Shown: positions 1-6,850, numbered from the stretch's first letter. The stretch: DNA of 7,338 nt from Planctomycetota bacterium (GCA_018334735.1 JAGXLK010000102.1:1-7338), one strand, 5' to 3'. The notes: a model not told the origin generated them from the letters alone. Numbers and translations: made by a program.

Positions 1-452
1 AAAAAGCCGCCATCAACGTGGCTTACCGTATGGTCTCCGACCCGCATACGGCTCAGGACATCGCTCAAGAAGCCTTCTTAAAAATCCTCGACAACGCCAA
101 CAATTACAGGCCCACCGCGAAATTCCGGACCTACCTCTACAACGTTGTTAGCCGACTTTGCATCGATCATTACCGCAAGCGTCGCGCCAGCCCATCAGCC
201 GAACTCGCCCACCACAAGGATAATGGCGAATCGCCATCCGAAGCCATGATACGGAATGAGCGAGCCGAGAAAGTCCGCGCGGCCCTCAATCAACTCCCGG
301 AAAGACAACGAACAGCGCTTGTGCTTCAGCACTATGAAGACCTGAGCTACGAGGAAATTGCCGAGGTGATGGATTGCAGCACCAAAGCCGTCGATTCGCT
401 TCTGGTTCGGGCCCGGCGCAAACTGGAACAGTTGTTAGCCGATTTGAAGTAA
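1..452 (+). CDS. ECF-type RNA polymerase sigma factor, 5' end missing
   Basis: Sigma-70 family factor of the extracytoplasmic-function (group 4) type. It would direct RNA polymerase to a small set of stress promoters. The reading frame is open to the left edge (codons from base 3 read KAAIN before the GTG at 18), so that GTG is an internal Val codon and the true start lies outside the window. Visible parts are most of region 2, with the conserved D-x-H-x-A-x-D-I-A-Q-E-A-F core-binding stretch and the F-R-T-Y-L-Y promoter-melting helix ending in D-H-Y-R-K-R-R. A linker of about 30 residues follows, then a complete region 4 (L-P-E-R-Q-R, then the Y-E-E-I-A-E-V-M helix-turn-helix that reads the -35 element). 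The gene ends in TAA. A zf-HC2 anti-sigma gene follows after 145 bp, the usual partner arrangement. The ECF subgroup cannot be assigned by eye. Confidence 0.93.
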   Translation, partial: KAAINVAYRMVSDPHTAQDIAQEAFLKILDNANNYRPTAKFRTYLYNVVSRLCIDHYRKRRASPSAELAHHKDNGESPSEAMIRNERAEKVRAALNQLPERQRTALVLQHYEDLSYEEIAEVMDCSTKAVDSLLVRARRKLEQLLADLK

Positions 453-494
453 TACTTCTCTCTTCAAACCCATAATAACAATTGTCCCCCAGTC

Positions 495-523
495 GGAACT
501 TGTTTTTATAGCATGCCCTCTGA
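495..523 (+). promoter_or_regulatory. ECF sigma-factor promoter motif ahead of the anti-sigma gene
   Basis: The gap between the sigma and anti-sigma genes contains GGAACTT at 495-501 and TCTGA at 519-523, separated by 17 nt. This is the classical sigma-E/ECF form: a GGAACTT -35 element, a 16-17 nt spacer and a TCTGA-like -10, as in the sigma-E promoter of E. coli rpoH. Transcription would start near 530, giving a 5' leader of about 65-70 nt before the anti-sigma ATG at 598. The anti-sigma ribosome site is GAGGA at 587-591, with 6 nt to the ATG. Location and match suggest recognition by the sigma factor encoded just upstream; that assignment is inference. Confidence 0.6.
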
Positions 524-597
524 CAATCTAAGTATTTTTGCCGTTTTGGGCGCAGGAAAAAACACAGCTTTTCGTTTAAATAGATAGAGGATTAAAA

Positions 598-1077
598 ATG
601 AAATGCAAAAACGTCGCAGAAAAACTCAGCGCTTACCTGGACGGTGAGCTTTCGCCCACGCTGAAGCGGGAAATTGACGATCATCTGCGGTCCTGTCCTG
701 ATTGTTTAGATGAAATTGTCCGTATGAGGAAAGTAGAACAGTCGCTCGATGAATGGCCTTCGATGGAAATCCCCACCAATTTTGCATTGGATGTGCGAAC
801 CGCGGCTGAAAAGAAACTCGAAAAACCCGATCCCAAGAAGATCCTCCCCCTGTTCGCAACGAGAGTTCCGGCTCTGGCTCGGGCCGCGGCCATCATCGCT
901 GTGGTTATTGGAGTCGGCCTGGGTAGTTACATGAGCCTGTCATCCACCCACAGAGATTTTGCCCGTTTGGAACAGGATAAGCTTACATCTGATGCCGCTT
1001 CTGAACAGTTGCTCAGCGCCGTTCCACCAGATTCGATCACCGAAGCGTATCTCGAACTCATGGGTGTCGAGGAGTAA
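598..1077 (+). CDS. zf-HC2 (ZAS) membrane anti-sigma factor
   Basis: Partner of the upstream ECF sigma factor, expected to hold it inactive at the inner membrane. The N-terminal cytoplasmic domain carries the zinc-binding anti-sigma signature: Cys3, then His29-x3-Cys33-x2-Cys36, with the usual S-A-Y-L-D-G-E-L helix (residues 11-18) between. A linker runs to about residue 90. One hydrophobic segment at about 95-114 (rich in A, V, I, G) is the membrane anchor, and about 45 residues follow on the periplasmic side. Length (159 residues) is normal for single-pass members. The ATG has a good ribosome site (AGAGGA, 6 nt spacing). The last codons contain GAGGAG (1069-1074), which serves as ribosome site for the next gene, so the two are probably translationally coupled. 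The signal and the protease that would release the sigma factor are unknown. Confidence 0.92.
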   Translation: MKCKNVAEKLSAYLDGELSPTLKREIDDHLRSCPDCLDEIVRMRKVEQSLDEWPSMEIPTNFALDVRTAAEKKLEKPDPKKILPLFATRVPALARAAAIIAVVIGVGLGSYMSLSSTHRDFARLEQDKLTSDAASEQLLSAVPPDSITEAYLELMGVEE

Positions 1078-1080
1078 AAA

Positions 1081-1674
1081 ATGAGCATGAATAAAAATAC
1101 CATTTTAAGCATCGTTCTCATATTCTCTCTGGCCTTTAATATCGCCTTCGCTGGGATATGGGTCTACAACATAGCTTATGTCGAACCAAAACTGGAACAG
1201 GCCCGTCAAAAGCAAGAAACAGAGAAATTCGAAACTCCGGCCCAATTGGTTCTGGAAAAGTGGGAAAATATCGGCCTGAAACCCGACCAACGCAAAACCC
1301 TTGTGAACCTGCGCGGCAAACTGCACGAACAATTCAAAGAAGATAAAGCTGATGTAGAGCAAGCGCGTGAAAATCTTCTTTCACTTTTGCAAAAGACGAA
1401 TTCGGACCCTGAAGCCATAGAAAAAGCCCATCAAAAACTGGCCAGAGAACAGCAAGAACTTCGCCAGTCGGTGATGAAAAACCTTATGCACGTGCGGGGC
1501 AAACTGGACGAAGAACAGCGCCGAAGATTCATTCGTATGCTTCACCGTCCCAGAGGACGCAGACCCCGGGGCCATCATAATCATACCGGCCGACCGGGAA
1601 TGAGAGGACGTAGCCCACGCCATCGCAATCCTGACTCAGCCCCCAAGAATAACAACGATAAAGACCCTTTTTAA
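1081..1674 (+). CDS. Periplasmic Metal_resist / Spy-CpxP-like helical protein
   Basis: Resembles the periplasmic heavy-metal-sensor (Metal_resist) and Spy/CpxP group: small helical proteins that act as envelope chaperones or metal-responsive modulators. Residues 8-33 are hydrophobic and lack a clear signal-peptidase site, so a signal anchor is likely. Residues 36-155 are predicted almost all helix, with two LxxxQ motifs typical of the group: L66-K-P-D-Q70 near the start and L142-D-E-E-Q146 near the end. Between them is a long charged helical hairpin (about 75-140). The C-terminus (155-182) is rich in Arg and His, with a HHNH cluster at 165-168, then an Asn/Asp/Lys tail. The start is ATG 1081, 3 bp after the anti-sigma stop and 6 nt from GAGGAG; ATG 1087 is the alternative. 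Position behind an anti-sigma gene fits a role in the stress regulon. The family is a judgement from layout and motifs; a metal ligand is not shown. Confidence 0.75.
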   Translation: MSMNKNTILSIVLIFSLAFNIAFAGIWVYNIAYVEPKLEQARQKQETEKFETPAQLVLEKWENIGLKPDQRKTLVNLRGKLHEQFKEDKADVEQARENLLSLLQKTNSDPEAIEKAHQKLAREQQELRQSVMKNLMHVRGKLDEEQRRRFIRMLHRPRGRRPRGHHNHTGRPGMRGRSPRHRNPDSAPKNNNDKDPF

Positions 1675-1690
1675 AAACCAGGGAAAGAAA

Positions 1691-1843
1691 ATGGTTTCGC
1701 ATCTCAACACAACACTGACTCCAGGGAAAAAAGCCAATATTCTCGGGACAAGGAGGATCCCAAAAATTGAACGTCAATTCGGTACTCTTTACGTCCATAC
1801 GAACACAGCAAAAAAACTTTTGAAGGAAAGGGAAACCCGATGA
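1691..1843 (+). CDS. Possible small protein, 50 residues, unrecognised
   Basis: A short open frame fills most of the 165-bp gap between its two neighbours. For it: AGGGA at 1680-1684 with 6 nt to ATG 1691 is a good ribosome site, and its TGA (1841-1843) overlaps the next gene's ATG (1840-1842) as ATGA, the classic coupling arrangement. Against it: the protein is basic and featureless (begins MVSHLNTTLTPGKK, ends KKLLKERETR), has no signal peptide or membrane segment, and three of its five Arg codons are AGG, scarce in the neighbours. It also runs over a perfect AAGGAGG (1750-1756) and over the ribosome site of the following gene. The region could equally be an untranslated leader. Within it, AATTGA/TCAATT (1765-1779) is a small perfect dyad that could bind a regulator. 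Confidence 0.3.
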   Translation: MVSHLNTTLTPGKKANILGTRRIPKIERQFGTLYVHTNTAKKLLKERETR

Positions 1844-2796
1844 AAGGTCGAAAGATTATTAGAAACTTGGCCCTTATGGGTACGATAGCAGTCGCCGTAA
1901 GCCTTCCCGTTCTGGGACATGGCAAAAAAGAAGACACGGGCCGAAGAGGTCGGCATGAAAAATATGAGAGAGCGGAACGGCGTACAGGCCGCCACGCGGA
2001 AGGGACCCGAAGAAAGTGCGTGGCTGGTGGCGGCCCGCTTGGCCTGATACATCACCCGCAAGTCGAAGTTGAAGTCAAGAAGAACGATGATGGCGTCACG
2101 CTCGTCGCCACATCAGACAACGAAGAAATCGTGGATAAGCTTCAGCAAAGCATGCCAGCCCGGCTTGAAAACTTCCAAAAACTCGCTGGATCCCGGCGTG
2201 GACGCGCGAAGGAACGCGAGGTTCAACCACCGACCGTTGGAGTTGAAATGATCGACGACGGGGTTGAAATCACGCTCACCAGTAAAGACGAAGAACAGAT
2301 CGAGCGCATGCACCGTATGCTCTCGCACATTGCGAAACGACGACAGGGACCCAATGTCAGACATGGTATGGGCATTCATCCCGGTCTTATGATGGCCAAA
2401 GACGTGGATGTTGATGTCAAAAACACGGACGACGGCGTGATAATCGACATCTCATCCGAAAATCCCGAAACGGTTGAAAAACTCCAGGATCGCATGAAAG
2501 AACAGATGGAGCGGATGGAACAGATGAAAGAACGTATGCGTGAGCGCCGAGAAAACCGGGATAAAGAGGGCGAAGGTCCTCCGCCGTGGGCTCGCGCACG
2601 TGACCGCAGAGAAAGAGGAAAAGAAGAAGGCGAAGGTATCCGCCGCGGTCGTGCTCGCAAACGGGCAGAAAAAGAAGAAGGCGAAGGTATCCGCCGCGGA
2701 CGCCGCACCGACCGAGGCCGACGCCTCGATCCCGAAATGCGCGAAATCATTCGAGACGAAATCCGTCGCTATCTCGAGGAAAAAGAAGACGACTGA
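1840..2796 (+). CDS. Exported protein with three internal repeats and Arg/Glu-rich tail, family unknown
   Basis: I do not recognise the family. Residues 1-27 look like a Sec signal peptide: KGRKIIRN, a hydrophobic core to about 24, then a possible cleavage after Gly26. A basic region with a lone Cys60 follows. Three diverged copies of one unit lie at about 73-116, 131-168 and 187-232. Each has a V-x-V-x-V strand, the turn D-D-G-V (83-86, 139-142, 197-200), a second strand (about VTLVATS, VEITLTS, VIIDISS), then an acidic helix (EEIVDKLQ, EEQIERMH, PETVEKLQ). The pattern is strand-turn-strand-helix. Residues 215-240 are a Met/Glu/Arg helix, and 243-296 is a low-complexity stretch built from EGEG-I/P-RR repeats. 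The last 22 residues form a charged helix. Ribosome site AGGG is 7 nt before the ATG. A strong terminator follows 17 bp after the stop. Place in the sigma/anti-sigma cluster suggests an envelope-stress or metal role; that is inference. Confidence 0.8.
   Translation: MKGRKIIRNLALMGTIAVAVSLPVLGHGKKEDTGRRGRHEKYERAERRTGRHAEGTRRKCVAGGGPLGLIHHPQVEVEVKKNDDGVTLVATSDNEEIVDKLQQSMPARLENFQKLAGSRRGRAKEREVQPPTVGVEMIDDGVEITLTSKDEEQIERMHRMLSHIAKRRQGPNVRHGMGIHPGLMMAKDVDVDVKNTDDGVIIDISSENPETVEKLQDRMKEQMERMEQMKERMRERRENRDKEGEGPPPWARARDRRERGKEEGEGIRRGRARKRAEKEEGEGIRRGRRTDRGRRLDPEMREIIRDEIRRYLEEKEDD
2619..2699 (+). repeat. Tandem 51-bp unit with 30-bp exact core inside the 318-residue gene
   Basis: A 30-base stretch occurs identically at 2619-2648 and 2670-2699, 51 bp apart, which is 17 codons and so keeps the frame. 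The encoded units begin KEEGEGIRRGR. A weaker third copy lies upstream around 2563-2590 (EGEGPPPWARAR), 60 bp away. Identity at DNA level indicates recent duplication, and copy number could change by slippage without breaking the frame. Confidence 0.85.
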
Positions 2797-2813
2797 CCCA
2801 AATCTTCTCAAAC

Positions 2814-2848
2814 AAAAAGTGGCCCGGCCATCACCGGGCCACTTTTTT
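2814..2848. terminator. Bidirectional rho-independent terminator
   Basis: A perfect 14-bp stem: 2814-2827 pairs with 2834-2847, with a 6-nt loop. It has a GC core (GTGGCCCGG with its complement), a T run (2843-2848) for plus-strand transcripts and an A run (2814-2818) that becomes a T run on the minus strand. It lies 17 bp after the stop of the plus-strand repeat-protein gene and about 100 bp past the aspS stop on the minus strand, between two converging units, so it can end both. Confidence 0.92.
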
Positions 2849-2947
2849 AATGGAAAGCCGTATCAACGACATCCCCTATTTTGGCCAAGCTGTTTCAGTA
2901 ATACAGACCTTTGCAGCAAACCTCGGGCCTAAAACTGCGCAAATGCA

Positions 2948-4708
2948 TCACCGATCGATCTTCAAGCCCAGCTCTTCAAGCTGGTCTTTGCTGACCTCCG
3001 ACGGAGCACCGGTAAGCATACAAACTGCCCGCTGAGTCTTCGGGAATGCAATGGTCTCCCGGATATCATCAACATTCAGCATCTTCCAGATAACCCGGTC
3101 CAATCCGAGAGCCACCCCGGCATGTGGCGGCGGACCGTGACGCAGGGCTCGCATGAAGAAACCAAACCTTTCTTCCACTTCATCTTCTGTATAACCCAGA
3201 ATCCGGAAAATCCTCATTTGCAACGCCGGATCCGCAATACGGACACTCCCGCCTCCGAGTTCGACCCCATTGAGCACAAGATCGTACGACCGTGTCCTGA
3301 CCGAAGTGGGATCAGAATCCAGCATATCAACATCGTCATCATAGGGAGCCGTAAAAGGATGGTGAGGAAAAGTAAGACGACCCGTTTCCTCATCCTCTTC
3401 AAACGCCGGCGCATCCACCACCCAGCAAAGCCTGTATTCGTCGGCCGACACCATATGCATTTTTTCCGCCAGGTGTTCACGCAAATGCGAAAGCGCCGTA
3501 TCCCCTTTCTGGCGTGGTGCCGCAGCAAAGAGGAAAAGACTCCCGTCCGGGGCATCGAACGTTTCGATAATGGAGGCGATCTCTTCGTCGCTGAAAAACT
3601 TGGAAACCCCACCTGTCGCCCCACCATCGGTCAACTTGAACCAGGCCAGGCCTGGCAGGTCAAATTGTTTCACCCATTCGATTAGCCCATCGATTTCGCT
3701 TCGAGTCATTTCTGCCCCGCCCGGGACACAGATTCCCCGGACGCTGGCGCCTGATTCCACGGCCTGCCGGAAGACATTGAACTCGCATTTGACGGCGATT
3801 TCACTGATATCACCGATTTCCAATCCGTAACGAAGATCAGGCGCATCGGTGCCATACCGGTCAAAAGCCTCATGATAACTGAGCCGTGGCAGGGGGAGAT
3901 CAACCGTTACATCCAGAATTTCAGCAAAAATCTCCTGCATCAAACCCTCGACGCACGACATAACGTCACTTTCGTCAGCAAAAGACATTTCCATGTCGAT
4001 CTGAGTAAATTCCGGCTGACGCGAAGCACGGATATCCTCGTCGCGAAAACATTTCACCACCTGAAAATAACGGTCCATACCGCCGATCATCAGAATCTGC
4101 TTGAAAAGTTGGGGGCTCTGAGGCAGTGCGTAGAAGGATCCGGGCACCGTCCGGCTCGGGACGAGGTAATCCCGCGCGCCTTCGGGAGTGCTTTTGGTCA
4201 GAAAAGGCGTCTCTACTTCCACAAAACCATTATCGTCGAAGTACCGCCGAAGAATTTGCAAAACCCTGTGCCGTTTCACAAAAACATCCTGGATTTCCGG
4301 ACGTCGCAGGTCAAGAAAACGGTGTTTCAACCGTGCCTCAAGGCTCACTTCTCCGGGGTTATCAACGTCGAACGGTGGGGGCTCGCTCGAACTATGAATC
4401 TCCAGTTCTGTAGCACGCAGCTCGATTTTCCCTGTCGGGAGATCGGGGTTTTGCATTCCTTCCGGTCTCTCGGAAATTTCTCCGGAGACGCTCACACAGT
4501 ACTCGCTACGCAAGCCGCTGGCCCGTGTATGCAGTTGGGAATCTTCCTCAGGGTTAAAAACCACCTGGACGACACCCGTTCGGTCACGCAGGTCAATGAA
4601 AACAAGGCCGCCGTGGTCGCGCCAGTTCGCGACCCAGCCGCTAACAGCTACTTCCTGACCGAGATCGTCGAGACGGGGTTCTCCGCAATAATGGGTTCTT
4701 TTCAACAC
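2948..4708 (-). CDS. aspS: Aspartyl-tRNA synthetase, non-discriminating type
   Basis: Class IIb synthetase that charges tRNA-Asp with aspartate in the cytoplasm. At 586 residues it is the usual bacterial length. Residues 1-110 are the OB-fold anticodon-binding domain (GWVANWRDHGG). The catalytic domain has RFLDLRRPE near 130, T-P-E-G-A-R-D-Y-L-V-P-S-R and ALPQSPQLFKQ flipping-loop motifs, motif 2 (CFRDEDIRASRQPEFTQID) and motif 3 (GVALGLDRVIWKML) near the C-terminus. The bacterial GAD insertion occupies about 290-420. His32 and Gly84 replace the Leu30 and Lys81 of E. coli AspRS and match the pair in Pseudomonas aeruginosa. That pair marks enzymes that also charge tRNA-Asn with Asp, for conversion by GatCAB. 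Start is GTG 4708: an in-frame stop lies 18 bp upstream and no ATG fits. The ribosome site is weak (GGA, 6 nt). It follows the HEAT-protein gene by 33 bp and is probably co-transcribed with it. Confidence 0.97.
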   Translation of the reverse strand: MLKRTHYCGEPRLDDLGQEVAVSGWVANWRDHGGLVFIDLRDRTGVVQVVFNPEEDSQLHTRASGLRSEYCVSVSGEISERPEGMQNPDLPTGKIELRATELEIHSSSEPPPFDVDNPGEVSLEARLKHRFLDLRRPEIQDVFVKRHRVLQILRRYFDDNGFVEVETPFLTKSTPEGARDYLVPSRTVPGSFYALPQSPQLFKQILMIGGMDRYFQVVKCFRDEDIRASRQPEFTQIDMEMSFADESDVMSCVEGLMQEIFAEILDVTVDLPLPRLSYHEAFDRYGTDAPDLRYGLEIGDISEIAVKCEFNVFRQAVESGASVRGICVPGGAEMTRSEIDGLIEWVKQFDLPGLAWFKLTDGGATGGVSKFFSDEEIASIIETFDAPDGSLFLFAAAPRQKGDTALSHLREHLAEKMHMVSADEYRLCWVVDAPAFEEDEETGRLTFPHHPFTAPYDDDVDMLDSDPTSVRTRSYDLVLNGVELGGGSVRIADPALQMRIFRILGYTEDEVEERFGFFMRALRHGPPPHAGVALGLDRVIWKMLNVDDIRETIAFPKTQRAVCMLTGAPSEVSKDQLEELGLKIDR

Positions 4709-4741
4709 AGGAATTCCGCTATTCTTTCAATTCCAGGGGAT

Positions 4742-5521
4742 TCAGTCTGACTCCAGATCGCGCCGAACGCGTGCGGCGCGACTTGCAATGGCAAGGATGC
4801 TTTTTCTCAGCTCCAGAGGACTCATATCTTCTCTCAACAGGGTATTGAACATAACAAACTCTGCTTCATCGCCAGAGCCGCGCACAGCCAATGCCCCGTA
4901 TGGCATGCGCAGATTGCGTTTCAACGCATATTCGTAATGCTCTTCTCTGGCAGGGCCGCACTGAGCATAGACAATGACGATCGCCGAATCTTCGTGGTCA
5001 TCCTCCGTCAAATTCGCAGTGATCGTCTGCGGTCCATCTTCTCCCTCTCCTTCCAGGATCACCTCGTAGCGGCCGGCTGCCTTTTCATACCATTCGGCAT
5101 CACAGTCAGTGAGAGCAAGCTGGAGTAATCGCTCGTCTGGCAGGCCGGTCATGTGCATCTGAGGTTCGTAGACTCGTCTCGAGCCACCACCGACACTGGC
5201 CTCGCGCGTCCAGCGGAGCCAGGGCTGGGGAGCCGGGCCCAAATCTTCACCCACAATCTCAACAAGCGCGTCATGAGCCGCCGTCCGATATTGTCGGTCT
5301 TCAAGCAACGGAGCAATATGTCCGACGGCTTTCTCAGCCTTCAGTTGGCCGAGACATCGCATAATCGCCCACCGCGGTCCTTCTTGTTTCACTTCATGAA
5401 GCGCCTCAATCAGTGGTTCAATGGCATCGGATCCCATTCCCACCAACTGTTGGATCGCCTCGCTTCGGGTTCGGAAGCTTTCAAGCTGAGAAATCAGTTT
5501 GCCGACGTTTCCGTTTGTCAT
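4742..5521 (-). CDS. HEAT-repeat protein with a C-terminal YbjN/chaperone-like domain, function unknown
   Basis: Cytoplasmic protein of 259 residues between two synthetase genes. Residues 5-95 are amphipathic helix pairs of the HEAT type (AIQQLVGMGSDAIEPLIEAL, WAIMRCLGQLKAEKAVGHIAPLL, AAHDALVEIV), usually a protein-binding scaffold. A loop with WLRW follows. Residues 125-255 form a separate alpha/beta domain. Its pattern of hydrophobic strands, then N-L-R-M-P-Y-G-A-L-A-V, a variable turn, a strand, and a final helix starting M-S-P-L-E-L-R, loosely recalls the YbjN and type III chaperone-like fold; this is weak pattern recognition. No catalytic motif is seen. I chose ATG 5521 because GGAG lies 9 nt upstream. 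An in-frame GTG at 5536 would add five residues but lacks a ribosome site. Spacing is 45 bp from hisS and 33 bp to aspS, so the three genes look like one operon. Confidence 0.85.
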   Translation of the reverse strand: MTNGNVGKLISQLESFRTRSEAIQQLVGMGSDAIEPLIEALHEVKQEGPRWAIMRCLGQLKAEKAVGHIAPLLEDRQYRTAAHDALVEIVGEDLGPAPQPWLRWTREASVGGGSRRVYEPQMHMTGLPDERLLQLALTDCDAEWYEKAAGRYEVILEGEGEDGPQTITANLTEDDHEDSAIVIVYAQCGPAREEHYEYALKRNLRMPYGALAVRGSGDEAEFVMFNTLLREDMSPLELRKSILAIASRAARVRRDLESD

Positions 5522-5566
5522 CCCCTTACTCTCCACAAAATAGGATCTTCTTGACTATTTTTACCA

Positions 5567-6850
5567 TCACTCCGACGGCTCATAAAGATCCGCCATTTCT
5601 GCGGCGGCTTGATCCCAGGAAACATTCCACTGGTCGCCGCTTTCCATATCTTTCACGAGAACCTCATCCTGCTGGAGCTCCCGTTCGCCGATCAAAAAAC
5701 AGTATTGAGCACCAAGCCGATCCGCCATACGCATCTGAGCTTTCGCGCTTCGTTGCTCGAAATCCATTTCCGCCGGCACACCAAGTTCCCGGAGCTTTTG
5801 CACCTGCGAGAAACACGGTTGCCGCGCACTATCTTCGAAGCTGATAGCGTAAACCCAAGGAGCGACTCCACCGGACCGATCAACTCCCAGCTCTGACTCC
5901 ATGGCAAGAAGACACGCTTCAACGCCCATCGCAAATCCTACACAGGGCAGGGACGGCCCCCCCAACAATTCTACCAATTCGTCGTAACGTCCTCCTCCGC
6001 AAATCGTATCACGAGCCCCAAGACCCGGATGCTTGATTTCAAAAACCGTCCGCGTGTAATAATCCAGCCCCCGAACCAGCAACGGATCCACGTCATAATC
6101 GACTCCGTTCTCATCAAGGGCTGCCTTAAAAGTGTCAAAATGTTCTTTGCAGCTATCACACAAGAACTCATCGATCGCCGGCAAGTCTGAAACCACTTCC
6201 TGGCAGTCTTCGTTTTTACAATCCAGGATTCTCAGCACATTTCGGTCAAGCCGGTTTTGACAATTTTCGCAAAGTTCCTCCCGTCTTTCTGTCAAACGAA
6301 CGCGCAGTTCCTCCTGATACGCGGGCCGACACTGCGTACAGCCTATTGTGTTAACAAAAAGCCGGCATTTCTCAAGGCCCATATCACGGTAGAGCGCCAT
6401 GGGCAGCAACGCACATTCCGCGTCAAGCAGAGCACTTTCCCCACCTATCGCCTCGACACCGATCTGGTGGAACTGACGGAGCCGCCCTTTCTGCGGTCTT
6501 TCCCGACGGAACATTGGACCGGCATACCAGAACTTTTGAAATTGCTGCTGTTTGTGCAGATCCCGTTCGAGGTAAGCTCGAACCGCCGGGGGCGTCCCTT
6601 CAGGACGAAGTGTCACATCATCTTCATCCTCTCCACCGACATTGTACATTTGCTTTTCAACAATATCGGTTGTTTCGCCTGTACCTTTTACAAAAAGGTC
6701 GGTGTATTCGATAATGGGAGTGCTTATTTGCCCGTAACCGTAAACCCTGAACAATCGTCGAGCGCTCTCATGCAGCCGATTCCAGTAACGCCATTGTTCC
6801 GGCAGACGATCTTCGGTCCCGGTTACAGACCTGGGATTCTTATTGGACAT
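5567..6850 (-). CDS. hisS: Histidyl-tRNA synthetase
   Basis: Class II synthetase that attaches histidine to tRNA-His in the cytoplasm. The 427 residues match the family. Motif 1 region lies near 30-60 (YGYGQISTPIIEYTDLF). T-L-R-P-E-G-T at 80-86 and motif 2 with FRRERPQKGRLRQFHQIG (114-131) build the ATP and histidine site. The HisRS-specific L-V-R-G-L-D-Y-Y-T-R-T-V-F-E (258-271) holds catalytic Arg260, followed by CGGGRYDEL (285-292). Motif 3 is GFAMGVE (305-311). The C-terminal 100 residues are the anticodon-binding domain (a predicted alpha/beta fold). Residues 171-234 carry four Cys pairs (171/174, 194/197, 211/216, 231/234) in the insertion domain, as in many HisRS of this branch, and probably bind zinc. 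The start is ATG 6850 (MSNKNPRSVTGTEDRLP), where similarity to the family begins. The frame stays open 50 codons further to ATG 7000, but those residues look non-coding. No strong ribosome site precedes 6850. Confidence 0.96.
   Translation of the reverse strand: MSNKNPRSVTGTEDRLPEQWRYWNRLHESARRLFRVYGYGQISTPIIEYTDLFVKGTGETTDIVEKQMYNVGGEDEDDVTLRPEGTPPAVRAYLERDLHKQQQFQKFWYAGPMFRRERPQKGRLRQFHQIGVEAIGGESALLDAECALLPMALYRDMGLEKCRLFVNTIGCTQCRPAYQEELRVRLTERREELCENCQNRLDRNVLRILDCKNEDCQEVVSDLPAIDEFLCDSCKEHFDTFKAALDENGVDYDVDPLLVRGLDYYTRTVFEIKHPGLGARDTICGGGRYDELVELLGGPSLPCVGFAMGVEACLLAMESELGVDRSGGVAPWVYAISFEDSARQPCFSQVQKLRELGVPAEMDFEQRSAKAQMRMADRLGAQYCFLIGERELQQDEVLVKDMESGDQWNVSWDQAAAEMADLYEPSE

Noticed and set aside
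443..468. Inverted repeat TTTGAAG/CTTCAAA over the sigma stop codon.
   Set aside because: AT-rich 7-bp stem with a 12-nt loop and no T run, so it is too weak to call a terminator.
969..998. Second GGAAC...TCTGA pairing inside the anti-sigma gene.
   Set aside because: The -35 part is incomplete (GGAACAG), the spacing is too short and it lies within a coding region; likely chance.
3872..4750. 292-codon plus-strand frame opposite aspS, and similar long frames opposite hisS and in the repeat-protein gene.
   Set aside because: They lie antisense to or out of frame with well-supported genes and encode no recognisable domain; they are shadows of the real codon bias.
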